A DNA stretch of 64,000 nucleotides from contig NZ_JAHMHW010000007.1 in assembly GCF_020169515.1 (NCBI RefSeq), positions 124,001 through 188,000 on the forward strand, read 5' to 3'. Both the position numbers and the translations under genes were made by a program. The notes beneath the pieces are model-generated. The model worked only from the letters and a program-made list of their open reading frames with translations, searched no databases and had not been told where the DNA came from. Shown in pieces: positions 1-9,345 of this stretch; the first letter of the stretch is position 1; the number at the start of each line of letters is the position of its first letter. The DNA comes from Paenibacillus vietnamensis. Its GTDB lineage: Bacteria > Bacillota > Bacilli > Paenibacillales > Paenibacillaceae.

Positions 1-565
1 CTCCCTCACTTTTAATAACACTTGCTATTGTTCTTACGAAGCACTTCGCGTCCATCCATATTCCAATTTTTCGAACATACTCACCGTCCAGCTTAGCTTT
101 TAATTCAATAGGAAGCTCATCACGGCCATTGATTTGAGCCCAACCTGTTAGGCCAGGAAGAACGTTATTTGCGCCATATTTATCTCTTTCAGTAATTAAA
201 TCATATTGATTCCACAATGCAGGCCTTGGCCCAATAATGCTCATCTCACCGACAAAGATATTCCATATTTGAGGCAGTTCATCTAAAGATGTTTTCCTCA
301 AGAATTTCCCCACACTTGTAATATATTGCTCTGGATTTTCCAATAAATGAGTCGGAGTATCCTTCGGTGTATCAATTTTCATTGTTCTGAATTTTAATAT
401 GTAGAAGTGATTCTTATTTAGACTAACTCTCTTTTGCTTAAAAAGGATTGGACCCCTTGAATCAAATTTTATTGCAACACAAAGGATAATAAAAACTGGT
501 GACAATACTACTAATCCTGCTATGGCGAGTAACATATCTGCGAATCGTTTAATTTTAATATACAT
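1..565 (-). CDS. Priming glycosyl-phosphate (sugar) transferase, 3' end cut by window edge
   Basis: The first 188 residues are visible; the C-terminus lies beyond base 1. One N-terminal membrane segment (about residues 8-28) is followed by the bacterial sugar transferase domain. Family hallmarks seen are KFRTM, TSLDELPQ, GEMSIIGPRP and LPGLTGWAQINGRD. Enzymes of this family move a sugar phosphate from a UDP-sugar to undecaprenyl phosphate at the inner face of the membrane and so start exopolysaccharide repeat units. The ATG at 565 was chosen because AAAGGAG stands 11 bases upstream; an ATG at 572 runs into a stop within a few codons. The ribosome binding site follows the galU stop directly, so the two genes are almost surely cotranscribed. 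The sugar that is transferred cannot be told from sequence. Confidence 0.9.
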   Translation of the reverse strand, partial: MYIKIKRFADMLLAIAGLVVLSPVFIILCVAIKFDSRGPILFKQKRVSLNKNHFYILKFRTMKIDTPKDTPTHLLENPEQYITSVGKFLRKTSLDELPQIWNIFVGEMSIIGPRPALWNQYDLITERDKYGANNVLPGLTGWAQINGRDELPIELKAKLDGEYVRKIGIWMDAKCFVRTIASVIKSEG

Positions 566-587
566 ATGCCATTAGACTCCTTTCGCT

Positions 588-1469
588 CTATTTTTTAACC
601 GATTCTAGTTCTACTATAGTAGATAAATACTGAAGCAAATCTTCCCTTAATTCCTCACGCTGCAAAGCAAACTCTAGCTGTGTCTTGATAAAACCCAGCT
701 TTTCACCCACGTCATAACGGATACCTTCAAAGTCGTAGGCGTACACAGTTTCCATGCGGTTGAGTTGAGCGATAGCATCAGTAAGTTGGATCTCCCCGCC
801 TGCTCCAGGCTGCTGGTTTTCCAAAATTTTAAATATACTTGGGCTGAGGATATAACGTCCCATAATCGCAATCGTGGATGGTGCATCCTCCTTCTTTGGC
901 TTTTCCACAAGTCCACTTACACTAAATAGACGGTTATTTATTTCTTTCCCATCTACTACACCGTATCGTGAGACTTCATTCTCCGGTACACATTGAACGC
1001 CAATTACGGAGGAGGTGTAGCGGTCGTATTGTTCTATGAGCTGCTTCAGGCAAGGCTTCTTTGCCTGCACAATATCATCACCGAGTAATACCGCAAACGG
1101 CTCGTTGCCAATGAATTTCCTGGCGCACCAGATGGCATGGCCAAGGCCGCGTGCTTCCTTTTGACGGATATAGTGGATATCTACCATTTTGGATGACTTC
1201 TGAACTTCATTAAGCAACTCGATCTTGCCTTTCTCAAGCAAGTTTTGTTCGAGTTCGAAGGAGTTGTCGAAATGATCTTCGATGGCCCTTTTGCCTTTTC
1301 CAGTCACGATAATAATATCTTCGATACCCGATTCGACTGCCTCTTCCACGATATATTGAATCGTTGGTTTGTCTACAATCGGCAGCATTTCTTTTGGCAT
1401 TGCTTTAGTTGCCGGTAGAAACCGCGTACCAAGTCCTGCTGCTGGGATAATTGCTTTTCGAACCTTCAT
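588..1469 (-). CDS. galU: UTP-glucose-1-phosphate uridylyltransferase
   Basis: The 293-residue protein has the usual length for GalU/GtaB. It carries the nucleotidyltransferase signature near the N-terminus ([19 protein letters not shown]), the VEKP motif and GRYIL in the sugar-binding half. It makes UDP-glucose from UTP and glucose-1-phosphate in the cytoplasm, feeding exopolysaccharide, teichoic acid or glycolipid synthesis. It lies just upstream of the priming transferase and downstream of the polysaccharide genes on the same strand, so a role in precursor supply for this locus is likely. Confidence 0.97.
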   Translation of the reverse strand: MKVRKAIIPAAGLGTRFLPATKAMPKEMLPIVDKPTIQYIVEEAVESGIEDIIIVTGKGKRAIEDHFDNSFELEQNLLEKGKIELLNEVQKSSKMVDIHYIRQKEARGLGHAIWCARKFIGNEPFAVLLGDDIVQAKKPCLKQLIEQYDRYTSSVIGVQCVPENEVSRYGVVDGKEINNRLFSVSGLVEKPKKEDAPSTIAIMGRYILSPSIFKILENQQPGAGGEIQLTDAIAQLNRMETVYAYDFEGIRYDVGEKLGFIKTQLEFALQREELREDLLQYLSTIVELESVKK

Positions 1470-1514
1470 TTAATATCCTCCATCAGGCTAAATGCGTAAC
1501 AACTTGGCTTGGAG

Positions 1515-2105
1515 TCAGTACTCCTTAGAAGCTTGCTCGTATGACTTTCCTTGGCTCATACCGTACTTCTTAGCTATGATAATTAATTCATCATATTGCT
1601 CGGGAGTCAGCTTTTCTAGAATAAGAGCCCGTGCTTCATTCTTCTCTTCAATACTTAACCCGCCGCTCGCAAGTGCCTGAAGCGCTTTAATATCCTCCAC
1701 GCTAAGCTGCTTCAAAAACACGGAAGTCAGCTGAGCTTTTTCCGATACAGTGATCTTTTCTTGAACGTTCTTTGCTTTATCTACAGAAACCTCAGCTTTA
1801 TACACATCACTTGATTCTTGATTTGTTGAAGAATTTGTCGATCCGCTCGATGAGGAGCCATTGTCCGGAACTGCTGTTTCTGTACCAGAATGTTCCGTAT
1901 CCTGTGCATCCCCGGCAGTTCCTGCATCAGGAGCATCCGTTGCTTCAGCAACGGTTTCCTCCACAATCTCACTCTCCAAGCTATCTGCCAAAGAAGAAAT
2001 CATTTTATCAACCATATAGTTGGCAACAAACAAGCCCCCTACTCCAAGTACAACGATGACGGATGCGGTCCAAATCAGGACCTTTTTCCACTTTTTCTTA
2101 CGCAT
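1515..2105 (-). CDS. Membrane-anchored protein of unknown function in the exopolysaccharide operon
   Basis: The family is not recognised. A basic N-terminus (MRKKKWKK) is followed by one hydrophobic segment (about residues 9-29). Next come an acidic, Ser/Thr/Gly/Asn-rich linker of low complexity (about 45-100) and a helical, charged C-terminal domain (about 105-190) that would lie outside the cell. The start has GGAGGT 9 bases upstream. It sits between the sugar dehydratase gene and galU on the same strand, with a gap of about 30 bases on the dehydratase side and 45 on the galU side. This suggests an accessory role in polysaccharide export or assembly, but nothing in the sequence proves it. 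Confidence 0.8.
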   Translation of the reverse strand: MRKKKWKKVLIWTASVIVVLGVGGLFVANYMVDKMISSLADSLESEIVEETVAEATDAPDAGTAGDAQDTEHSGTETAVPDNGSSSSGSTNSSTNQESSDVYKAEVSVDKAKNVQEKITVSEKAQLTSVFLKQLSVEDIKALQALASGGLSIEEKNEARALILEKLTPEQYDELIIIAKKYGMSQGKSYEQASKEY

Positions 2106-2136
2106 AACCTATGTACCTCCACTCTAATGTTCTGTT

Positions 2137-3960
2137 CTAGGATACGTGCGAATAAAACGGAACCAGCTGCTCGATGACGGCTTTGACTGACTTTTGGTCC
2201 TCGCCGAGGACCTTCTCGAATCTTCTGAATTGGAGGTCGAGCTCAGCGCGGTTAATATGTAAGGGTTGACCCACGAAGATGCGCTCATGCTGGGTAGCGG
2301 TTGTGGCCTCGGCTTCGAGGAGGAGCTCTTCGAACAGTTTCTCACCTTCGCGCATACCGCTAAAGTTAATATGTATGTCTACATCCGGTTCAAAGCCGGA
2401 TAACCGGATTAAGTCTTTGGCCAAATCCAGAATACGGACCGGTTTGCCCATGTCCAGGATGAAGATTTCGCCGCCTTTGGCGAATGCACCGGCTTGGATA
2501 ACGAGCTGAACGGCTTCCGGGATTGTCATAAAGTATCTCACCATGTCCGGGTGGGTGACGGTTACGGGACCGCCTGCGGCAATTTGTTCCTTGAACCTCG
2601 GGATGACGCTGCCCCGGCTGCCGAGGACGTTGCCGAACCGGACGGCTACAAACTGTGTTTTGCTAGTTGCGTTAATGCTTTGTATGTACATTTCTGCGAT
2701 GCGTTTGGTCGCGCCCATGACGCTGGAGGGGTTGACGGCCTTGTCCGACGAGATCATAACGAACCGTTCGGCATTGTATTTGTCGGCGCAGTCGGCTACG
2801 TTTCGGGTGCCGAAAACGTTATTTTTTACAGCTTCCGACGGATTGCGCTCCATGAGCGGAACGTGCTTATGTGCGGCTGCGTGGAACACGACTTGCGGCT
2901 TGAAGCGGCTGAACACGTCGTCGATCCGGCTGCGATCCTGGATATCTGCGATGACGGTCTCGAGCTTCACGTCCGGAAATTTGGAACGAAGCTCCATCTC
3001 GATCGTGTAAATGCTGTTCTCGCCATGTCCGAGCAGCAGCAGCTTGGAAGGCCGGAACGATGAAATTTGCCTGCATAGCTCGGAGCCGATGGAGCCGCCT
3101 GCGCCGGTGACGAGCACGACCTTGGCGGTCACATAACCCATGACGCCTTGCATATCGATTTTGACAGGTTCACGGCCGAGCAAGTCTTCCACTTCCACGT
3201 TTCGAAGCGTTTGTACGGCGAGCTTGCCGGCTATAAAATCGTTAATGGCTGGAATGATTTTGACCGTGGCGCCGGTCAGCTTGCAAATGTTGATAATATC
3301 TGAAATGTCCGTCCTTTTGGAGGAGGGCATAGCAATGACGATGTCATGAATGTGATGTTGGCGAACGAGATCCGCGATGCTATCACGATTTCCGAGTACG
3401 GGAAGCCCGACGACCTGCATATTCCGTTTGTCAGGATTGTCGTCGACAAAGCCGATTAGCCGGCTGCCTTTGAAGCTGATGCTGGTCATGATTTCTTTTG
3501 CGATTAAAGCCCCGCAATCTCCTGCCCCTACGACAAGGATGTTGTTCGTTAAATCGGCTTTTTTTGTTCTGTTTACTCGGATTAATCGCCATAGGAATCG
3601 GGATCCGCCCATAAAGAGGAGCATGAGTTCTAAGGTGCGGGTTGCTATCGAGAACGGTATTCGTACTCCATTGAGGATTGAAGTGATGATGTAAGAAACG
3701 GCAAGTCCAATGACAATAGCTTTGCACAATTCGATAATTTCGCCGATGCTGGCATACTGCCACATCCGCTTGTACATCCGGAAGAACGCCAGGCTCGCTC
3801 CGCATATGAGAGTCGTTACAATGGCAAACTCGAGCATTTGAATCTCGTAGGAGGGAGGGATGATTCCATTGAAGCGAAACAGGTACGAGATCCCGACCGA
3901 AACCCAAATAATTATGATATCTACGACTAAAATGATCAGCATTCTATTTCTATAGCTCAT
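2137..3960 (-). CDS. FlaA1/CapD/EpsC-type nucleoside-diphosphate-sugar 4,6-dehydratase, membrane bound
   Basis: The 607-residue protein has four N-terminal membrane segments (about 10-120). A first Rossmann domain follows (VVGAGDCG, near 145), then a second NAD-binding domain starting at VLVTGAGGSIGSELCRQ (near 282). The catalytic region reads SSDKAVNPSSVMGATKR, so the usual SDR tyrosine is replaced by Met (SMK triad). This is typical of the long WbpM/PglF/FlaA1 dehydratases. The likely reaction is 4,6-dehydration of UDP-GlcNAc, giving the precursor of a diamino- or deoxy-sugar for the exopolysaccharide. GGAGGG precedes the start. It is part of the minus-strand polysaccharide operon. Confidence 0.93.
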   Translation of the reverse strand: MSYRNRMLIILVVDIIIIWVSVGISYLFRFNGIIPPSYEIQMLEFAIVTTLICGASLAFFRMYKRMWQYASIGEIIELCKAIVIGLAVSYIITSILNGVRIPFSIATRTLELMLLFMGGSRFLWRLIRVNRTKKADLTNNILVVGAGDCGALIAKEIMTSISFKGSRLIGFVDDNPDKRNMQVVGLPVLGNRDSIADLVRQHHIHDIVIAMPSSKRTDISDIINICKLTGATVKIIPAINDFIAGKLAVQTLRNVEVEDLLGREPVKIDMQGVMGYVTAKVVLVTGAGGSIGSELCRQISSFRPSKLLLLGHGENSIYTIEMELRSKFPDVKLETVIADIQDRSRIDDVFSRFKPQVVFHAAAHKHVPLMERNPSEAVKNNVFGTRNVADCADKYNAERFVMISSDKAVNPSSVMGATKRIAEMYIQSINATSKTQFVAVRFGNVLGSRGSVIPRFKEQIAAGGPVTVTHPDMVRYFMTIPEAVQLVIQAGAFAKGGEIFILDMGKPVRILDLAKDLIRLSGFEPDVDIHINFSGMREGEKLFEELLLEAEATTATQHERIFVGQPLHINRAELDLQFRRFEKVLGEDQKSVKAVIEQLVPFYSHVS

Positions 3961-4029
3961 CCAACATGTCCCTCCAACGTGACTACGATGTATCTTTGTA
4001 TTCTCTCTTGTATCGTGTTTTGTTTCTCT

Positions 4030-4722
4030 CTATTTCTCTTGCGCGCCGTAATAATAATAGTAGGCTTCTTCATTCGCTTTACGCTTCACGTTGTTCAGGA
4101 CTACGCCAAGGATGCGGGCGTTTACGTTCTCCAGGCTTTGAACGGCCTTCTTCGCAATATCCCGTTTCACTTTCCCCTGATCGACGACAAGAATGACACC
4201 GTCGCTCTTCGTGGAGACGATCTGTGCATCGGTTACCGCGAGCAGCGGTGGCGTATCGATCAAGATGATATCGTACATGCCTCTAAGCTGTTCGATCAGC
4301 GCCGTCATTCGTTTGGAACCCATCATCTCAGCCGGGTTTGGCGGAATGGCACCCGAAGTGATCACTTCCAGGTTTGGAATGTCCGTGATTTGAATGACTT
4401 CCTCCAGCGAGCTTTGCTGCGATAAGACGGAAGATAAGCCGAGCCGGTTCGATAACGTGAAGGTATGGTGAGCGGTCGGCTTCCGTAAATCCGCGTCGAT
4501 GAGAATGACCTTCCGTTCGGACTGCGCAAAAGTGATGGCCAGATTCGTAATTGTCGTCGATTTGCCTTCGCCGGGACCGGCCGAGGAAACCATCAACACC
4601 TGCAGCTTCTCGTCGATCGACGAAAATTCGATATTCGTGCGCAAGGCGCGGTACGACTCGGAAATCGGGGAACGCGGATTCGTCAGCGTTATGAGCTGGC
4701 GTTTATTTTTCGATTGAGACAC
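4030..4722 (-). CDS. CpsD/CapB-family BY-kinase (tyrosine autokinase, YwqD-like)
   Basis: The 230-residue cytoplasmic kinase has Walker A GPGEGKST (about 49-56), Walker A' VILIDADLRKP (about 72-82), Walker B IILIDTPP and a C-terminal Tyr cluster (YYYYYG) as autophosphorylation site. In this family the kinase works with a separate membrane activator, encoded here by the upstream gene, and cycles of phosphorylation control chain length and export. The start is a GTG with AGGTGA 8 bases upstream. The gene overlaps the end of the activator gene by 20 bases, so translation is probably coupled. Confidence 0.95.
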   Translation of the reverse strand: MSQSKNKRQLITLTNPRSPISESYRALRTNIEFSSIDEKLQVLMVSSAGPGEGKSTTITNLAITFAQSERKVILIDADLRKPTAHHTFTLSNRLGLSSVLSQQSSLEEVIQITDIPNLEVITSGAIPPNPAEMMGSKRMTALIEQLRGMYDIILIDTPPLLAVTDAQIVSTKSDGVILVVDQGKVKRDIAKKAVQSLENVNARILGVVLNNVKRKANEEAYYYYYGAQEK

Positions 4723-5470
4723 GCTCTAATTCACCTGCCTTGTAGGTTTGAGTAGCTTTTCTTGGTTGGCTTGAATTGGCATCCTCCGGATTCATTCTTG
4801 AGATCATGGCAAGCGTCGGCTGTCCCAAATATTCGAGGACATCCGCTTCGGTCTTGATCGTATCGTCCAAATATTCGAGCAGGAACACGATACCCACCGA
4901 AAGCATAAGCGATACTACGAATGCTATAGATATATTGAGCGGTACGTTAGGCGAGACAGGACCCGGCTCGGCATCTACAACGGCTTCGTTGAGGATCGAG
5001 ACATTTTCCACTTTGAAAATATGCTGAATTTCCTCCTGGAACACGTTCGAGACGGCGTTCACCGTTTCGGCCGCTTTGCGGTACTCGACGTCCTGCACGA
5101 CGAGGGTCATTACCTGCGTGTTGTTGACGGAGCTGACCTGAATTTTGCGCGCCAGTTCACTGGCAGTAAATCCAAGCTCCGGATATTTGGCTGCAACTTT
5201 ATCCAAGATAGCCGGCGTTTTGATAATCTCTTTGTATGTATCAATCATCTTAATATTCGAGTTGATTTGGTTGATATCGAGCTGTCCGGTTGCCAGCTGG
5301 GAAGCCGTTTGGTTGACGATGATTTTTGTAGAGGCTTCATAGATTGGAGCTTTGAAAAAGATGCTGAACACGGCCGCAGCCGCTGTACATAAGATGACGA
5401 AGATGACGATGAGCGCAAGCCGCTTGCGGATAATCATCATGTACTGCCGTAAATCTAGTTCGTTAGACAC
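4703..5470 (-). CDS. Wzz/CapA-type chain-length modulator and kinase activator (YwqC-like)
   Basis: The 255-residue protein has membrane segments near 18-38 and 175-195 flanking an extracellular Wzz domain. The cytoplasmic C-terminal tail (after about 200) ends with the sequence that overlaps the kinase gene. Proteins of this type activate the partner BY-kinase through the tail and set polysaccharide chain length. The start is GTG with GGAGG 9 bases upstream. It is the first gene of the run kinase, dehydratase, small membrane protein, galU, priming transferase, so the operon promoter should lie in 5471-5578. Confidence 0.93.
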   Translation of the reverse strand: MSNELDLRQYMMIIRKRLALIVIFVILCTAAAAVFSIFFKAPIYEASTKIIVNQTASQLATGQLDINQINSNIKMIDTYKEIIKTPAILDKVAAKYPELGFTASELARKIQVSSVNNTQVMTLVVQDVEYRKAAETVNAVSNVFQEEIQHIFKVENVSILNEAVVDAEPGPVSPNVPLNISIAFVVSLMLSVGIVFLLEYLDDTIKTEADVLEYLGQPTLAMISRMNPEDANSSQPRKATQTYKAGELERVSIEK

Positions 5471-5487
5471 TGATTACTCCTCCATTA

Positions 5488-5530
5488 GATATAGTTTGTC
5501 AGGCGATTTGTGTATCCGGGAAACTATATC
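5488..5530 (-). promoter_or_regulatory. Perfect 10-bp inverted repeat in the leader of the exopolysaccharide operon
   Basis: GATATAGTTT (5488-5497) and AAACTATATC (5521-5530) are perfect inverted copies with 23 bases between them, directly upstream of the ribosome binding site of the Wzz-type gene. It could be a DNA operator or an mRNA hairpin; the sequence alone does not decide. No convincing -35/-10 pair was fixed. Confidence 0.5.
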
Positions 5531-5578
5531 CTAGTGCATAATAACCCAAAATCTCACAACAGACGACAGTGATCGCGC

Positions 5579-5618
5579 GAAAAAATCCTCCTCCCATCTG
5601 CATGAGAGGAAGATTTTT
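5579..5618 (-). terminator. Rho-independent terminator of the SLH protein gene
   Basis: On the minus strand a stem built from AAAAATC and TCCTC pairs with GAGGA and GATTTTT around an ATGCAGAT loop, then runs into T6. It lies 20 bases past the SLH gene stop and separates that gene from the exopolysaccharide operon. The A-rich upstream arm makes it possibly bidirectional. Confidence 0.8.
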
Positions 5619-5637
5619 GTAACTAATATAATTTACA

Positions 5638-7770
5638 TTATTTTTCGAAATTAATCGCGCGGTAAATAATGACAGCCGCTTCGGCGCGGGTAGCGCTGTT
5701 GTTCGGAGCAAATTTGCCGTTGCTGCCGATTACGATTTCGTTGCTCGCTGCGAAGGCAACGCCTTCCTTAAGCGAAGCGCTGATCTTGCCGGCGTCGGAG
5801 AAGACTTTCAGTGCCGCTTCTACATCTGCTGCGCCTTCTGCGCCTTTTGTTGTTTTCAATGCGCGTGCGATCATCGTAGCCATCTCGGCACGGGTGATCG
5901 TTGCTTTCGGATCGAACTTGGTTGCGGAACGTCCGTTGATGATTTTCAGCTCAGCCGCAGCTGCAACGTAAGGAGCGAACCAGTCGGTTGCATTCACGTC
6001 GGTGAAGCTTTCTTTTGCACCGTTCTTGTCCAGATCAAGAGCAAGAATGAGCATTTTCGCGAACTCGGCGCGGGTTACTTTGTCGTCCGGAGCAAATTTG
6101 CCTTCAGCTTTGCCGATGATGGCGCCTTTAGCTGCGACAACTTCGATTGCGCGTCCGGCCCATTTTTGAACACGGGCAAGGTCGCCGAAGGATACTTTGT
6201 TCTCTACAACGACATAGGACGAGAACGTGCTGCGCGATTCAACGATTGTGCCGTTTTCTACGCGTCCGCCGTGGAATTCAAGCTTGCCGTCTACGATCTT
6301 CGCAACGGAAAGAAGCTCTGTGTCCATGCCGGAAGTATCGCCAAGCGGAATGCTAATGACGATCGGCTGGCTGAAGGTAGTCGTATGCACGCCGCCGATG
6401 GACAGGTTGAAGTCGTATACTTTGGAAGCCGCTTGACGGCCGCCGGTTACTTCTTCGCTTGCGTCGGATTTGTTGATCGTAAAGTCGACTGCCTTGGAGA
6501 ACGTTCCGCCCACCGGAAGGTCTACCGTCAAGCCGCCGATTTTCATAGAAACAGCCGACAGACCGGATTTCACAGCTTGCGCCATGATCGCATCGGAAAG
6601 GCCGATTTCCACGTTGTCTTCCGCTACGTCGCCAAGATCGATCGTCACTTTCAGAGCGCCAAGGCCTGCGCTGCCTGTTGCTGCTTTCAGACCTTCAGCT
6701 GCAGCTGCGATGCCTGCAAGTGCGGACAGTGTTTTGCTCTCGTCAAGCTTGAGAGTCGCTTTGCCATTTACGACGGTTACGGTATTTTCGATTTTCGCAA
6801 GCTTATCTACTACGCTTTGTGCTTCTTTAACTGCTTCAGCGATGAGGGCTGCTTTTTCTTCAGCAGTTGCGTTTGCGATTTTGTCTTTGAGTTCGTCAAG
6901 CTTTTTGGTAAGGTCTTCAACCCCTGCTGGCAGCGGGATCTCAGGCGTTGGGTTTGGGTTTGGGTTTGGATTTGGATTAGGGTTCGGGCTTGGCGTTTTT
7001 GTGATTTCCACATAAGCCGCATACAGAGCAAGGGCTGCATCCTGGAATTTGGCATTGTTGTTAACTGCCGCTTTCAAAGCAGAGATCGTATCTCTTACAT
7101 CCTCGGTAGTTGCGCCATAGTGCAAGAAGATTTGTTCAAGCTCGTATGTACCCGATAGCTCTGCAAGAGCTTCCTCAAGCAGATCGTTAAAGCCTTCCGC
7201 ATCCGTCAGGAGTGGAATCAGCTCGCTCAAGGTTTTCGACTTCAAAATATCCATAGCTTTTTCTTGTACAGCCAGGAAATATGTCAAAATGTCATCCACC
7301 GTCAAATCGGTAACACCGGCTGCTGTCGCGTATTCTTGAAGTTCATCGTTGTATTCCAAACGAAGCTCTTCCAGTTTCGTCAAATCCGGATCGTACGTCA
7401 GTGCCAAAGCATCCACGAACAGACTTTTCAATACATCTTCTTTTTCAAGCTTTTTTGCATCAGGTGTGAATTGAAGCAGTTTTTCTACGATTGGTTCTGC
7501 AATGTTACCTTTTACACTATCGGACAGACCGCTGATCGCCGTGCGAAGAGCACGAACCTCGTCAATACCGCCAGTCGAGATAAGCGCATCACGAAGTTGT
7601 TTTACTTCAGATGTTACATCAGAACTTGGGAAAGCAGCCGATGCATATGCTACCCCGTCTACGCCCAGCTTGTCAGCCAAGCCTTTGCTGCTGAGCGGAA
7701 TGCCGGCTAGTGCCGTCATGGCTACGCTTGCAGCAATTGTGGATACTGCCAGTTTCTTTCTAATTGTCAC
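5638..7770 (-). CDS. Secreted S-layer homology (SLH) domain surface protein
   Basis: The 710-residue protein has an N-terminal signal peptide (positive start MTIRKK, hydrophobic core, likely cut near residue 44). A helical, acidic region (about 45-255) leads to a Pro-Asn repeat linker (alternating P and N, about 258-275), a helical stretch and a beta-rich middle domain. Three C-terminal SLH repeats follow (about 525-710, with VTRAEFAKML, ITRAEMATMI, ATRAEAAVII). SLH repeats bind pyruvylated cell wall polysaccharide. The start is GTG with GAGGTGA upstream. It lies between the kinase/Wzz operon and the cognate-type phosphatase gene. The function of the N-terminal part is unknown. Confidence 0.92.
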   Translation of the reverse strand: MTIRKKLAVSTIAASVAMTALAGIPLSSKGLADKLGVDGVAYASAAFPSSDVTSEVKQLRDALISTGGIDEVRALRTAISGLSDSVKGNIAEPIVEKLLQFTPDAKKLEKEDVLKSLFVDALALTYDPDLTKLEELRLEYNDELQEYATAAGVTDLTVDDILTYFLAVQEKAMDILKSKTLSELIPLLTDAEGFNDLLEEALAELSGTYELEQIFLHYGATTEDVRDTISALKAAVNNNAKFQDAALALYAAYVEITKTPSPNPNPNPNPNPNPTPEIPLPAGVEDLTKKLDELKDKIANATAEEKAALIAEAVKEAQSVVDKLAKIENTVTVVNGKATLKLDESKTLSALAGIAAAAEGLKAATGSAGLGALKVTIDLGDVAEDNVEIGLSDAIMAQAVKSGLSAVSMKIGGLTVDLPVGGTFSKAVDFTINKSDASEEVTGGRQAASKVYDFNLSIGGVHTTTFSQPIVISIPLGDTSGMDTELLSVAKIVDGKLEFHGGRVENGTIVESRSTFSSYVVVENKVSFGDLARVQKWAGRAIEVVAAKGAIIGKAEGKFAPDDKVTRAEFAKMLILALDLDKNGAKESFTDVNATDWFAPYVAAAAELKIINGRSATKFDPKATITRAEMATMIARALKTTKGAEGAADVEAALKVFSDAGKISASLKEGVAFAASNEIVIGSNGKFAPNNSATRAEAAVIIYRAINFEK

Positions 7771-7800
7771 TCTCTCTCACCTCTATAATAGAAATAGTTG

Positions 7801-7820
7801 CATTCACCCTGGGATGAATG
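7801..7820. promoter_or_regulatory. 20-bp imperfect palindrome upstream of the SLH gene
   Basis: CATTCA and TGAATG arms flank CCC/GGG, giving 18 of 20 self-complementary positions. It lies about 30 bases upstream of the SLH start, next to a TATTAT-like -10 on the minus strand. It is a candidate operator; no regulator is known. Confidence 0.4.
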
Positions 7821-7883
7821 ACTAGTACTACCAAATTCTCGTCTTGCCGTTATGTACTTCTCTATCTTCCCCGCTAACGCTGC

Positions 7884-8669
7884 CTATCTCTTGAAGAAAT
7901 AAGAAAGCACTCGCCGCACGGCCCCTTCGGACGCTGCTGCAGCTGCGGGCCCCACGCCGAACGGCCTGTCCTCCAGAACGGCCCGGGCATTGTCCAGCAG
8001 GTAATTCTTCCATTGTTCTCCCAGCGTTCTCTCAACGGCAGCGTAAGCTTCGCCCATTCGGAAGCCTCGGCGCTCGATATGATGCGCATCGGAGGAAACG
8101 ATATGTATGCAGCCCTTCTTCAATAGAGTCCAGGCGGATTGCTCGATTTTCCGGCCAAAGCCCCCGAGCAGCGAATGGGTGGTCACCTGCGCGAACGCGC
8201 CCGCCTCTACCAGCTCCGCCAAACGTTCGGGATGCTGTACAACTTCCGCATTTCGTTCGGGATGAGCGATAATCGGCTTCAGCTTCAAAATGCCGAGCTC
8301 ATGGACGAGCTCTTCCATTCCCTTCGGAATACGGGAAGACGGCATCTCCAGCAGAACATACCGGGAGCCGGCTAACGAGAGCAATTCCTTCCTGTTCCAC
8401 GCATCCAGCAAATCGTCATGTACGCGTATTTCCTGCCCCGCCGCAACAGTAACAGGCACACCCTCAGCGCGCAACCTTTCGTTGACTGTGAGAGTGTGCT
8501 TGGCGACGTCGATCGCTAGATTCGTATAGGTCCCGTTGGCATGGTGCGGAGTCGCAATAATCGTTGTAATCCCCTCTGAACAGGCAGCCCGGGCCATGTC
8601 CAAAGTATCATTGAAATCCGCAGCCCCATCATCCAGTCCTGGTAAAATATGCGTATGAATGTCTATCAT
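7884..8669 (-). CDS. PHP-type protein-tyrosine phosphatase (CpsB/CapC/YwqE family)
   Basis: Metal-binding PHP motifs are seen in order: DIHTHILPGLDDG at the N-terminus, ATPHH, AGQEIRVHDDL, IAHPERN, TTHSLLG and SSDAHHIERRGFRM. The length (261 residues) fits the family. These Mn-dependent phosphatases dephosphorylate the BY-kinase and its targets, so this is the partner of the kinase at 4030-4722, although an SLH gene stands between them. The ATG at 8669 was chosen because it begins MIDIHTHILPG and has AGGAAG 9-10 bases upstream; an upstream start at 8708 would add 13 hydrophobic residues with no good ribosome binding site. Confidence 0.93.
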   Translation of the reverse strand: MIDIHTHILPGLDDGAADFNDTLDMARAACSEGITTIIATPHHANGTYTNLAIDVAKHTLTVNERLRAEGVPVTVAAGQEIRVHDDLLDAWNRKELLSLAGSRYVLLEMPSSRIPKGMEELVHELGILKLKPIIAHPERNAEVVQHPERLAELVEAGAFAQVTTHSLLGGFGRKIEQSAWTLLKKGCIHIVSSDAHHIERRGFRMGEAYAAVERTLGEQWKNYLLDNARAVLEDRPFGVGPAAAAASEGAVRRVLSYFFKR

Positions 8670-8961
8670 GCTGATCACACTTCCTAGCAGAATATAGATC
8701 AAAAGCACCTGATAGGCACGTTTGACTTTATTCTATCACAGCAGTAAAAGGTTTTCAGCATTTTTTCATTCTATTTCGACATTTTTTTCCTTCATGCTTA
8801 TTCAGTATATCCTACATTTTCCAAGGGAGTAAAGTAAGAAACTGTAAAGAAAGCGCTATCGTGAGGATTTGTTTGAGAAATAGTCGAAATTGTGAATTAA
8901 TGCCCATTTACAACACTAGTGGTGCATCCAAAGCCCGAGAGGAATGAAAATGAGCTTTCAG

Positions 8962-9147
8962 AACTGGATTTTATGACGTTAATTTCTGCCGAGCTCCACT
9001 TCCCTGCATAACAACTGGATTTTGTACAGGTAAATCTGACCAAATGGCTCTGCTACCGCAAAAATGATAGATTTAACTGCAGCGAATCCCGTTATTTCGT
9101 CCAAAAGTCACATTCCACGAAAAATAACTGTACTAAATACAGGTATT
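8962..9147. repeat. Four-unit inverted repeat element, copy A
   Basis: Four units of about 25 bp lie at 8962-8985 and 9012-9036 (forward) and 9071-9097 and 9123-9147 (reverse). The consensus is ATAACTGGATTTnnTGnATC followed by TAAT. Units 2 and 3 can pair into a long imperfect hairpin. The rest of the 8670-9345 gap, apart from a terminator, shows no gene; a cre-like sequence at 8848-8861 matches 12 of 14 positions. Confidence 0.75.
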
Positions 9148-9182
9148 GCAAATTCATCACACAGAAGCGATCGCCCCAACGC

Positions 9183-9218
9183 AAAAAAAAGCGGGCTCGT
9201 GCCATCGCAGCAAGCCCA
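9183..9218 (-). terminator. Terminator of the galactonate dehydratase gene
   Basis: On the minus strand GGGCT and AGCCC arms enclose a second small stem and are followed by T8. The sequence GCCATCGCAGCAAGCCC is shared with the terminator at 18216-18250, so the two are copies of one sequence. Confidence 0.8.
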
Positions 9219-9345
9219 CTGGTTCCTACTTAGTTTCTGGTTAGAGAAGCTCCTTCGGAGCTCAGTGCATGAATATAACATCGACGATCTACATGCTTCT
9301 GCTGCCAGGGGATCTCGGTTGTTGTCCTACCGTGTTATTGACTCA

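Noticed and set aside
8848..8861. cre-like sequence upstream of the tyrosine phosphatase gene
   Set aside because: Only 12 of 14 positions match, and no promoter could be placed around it.
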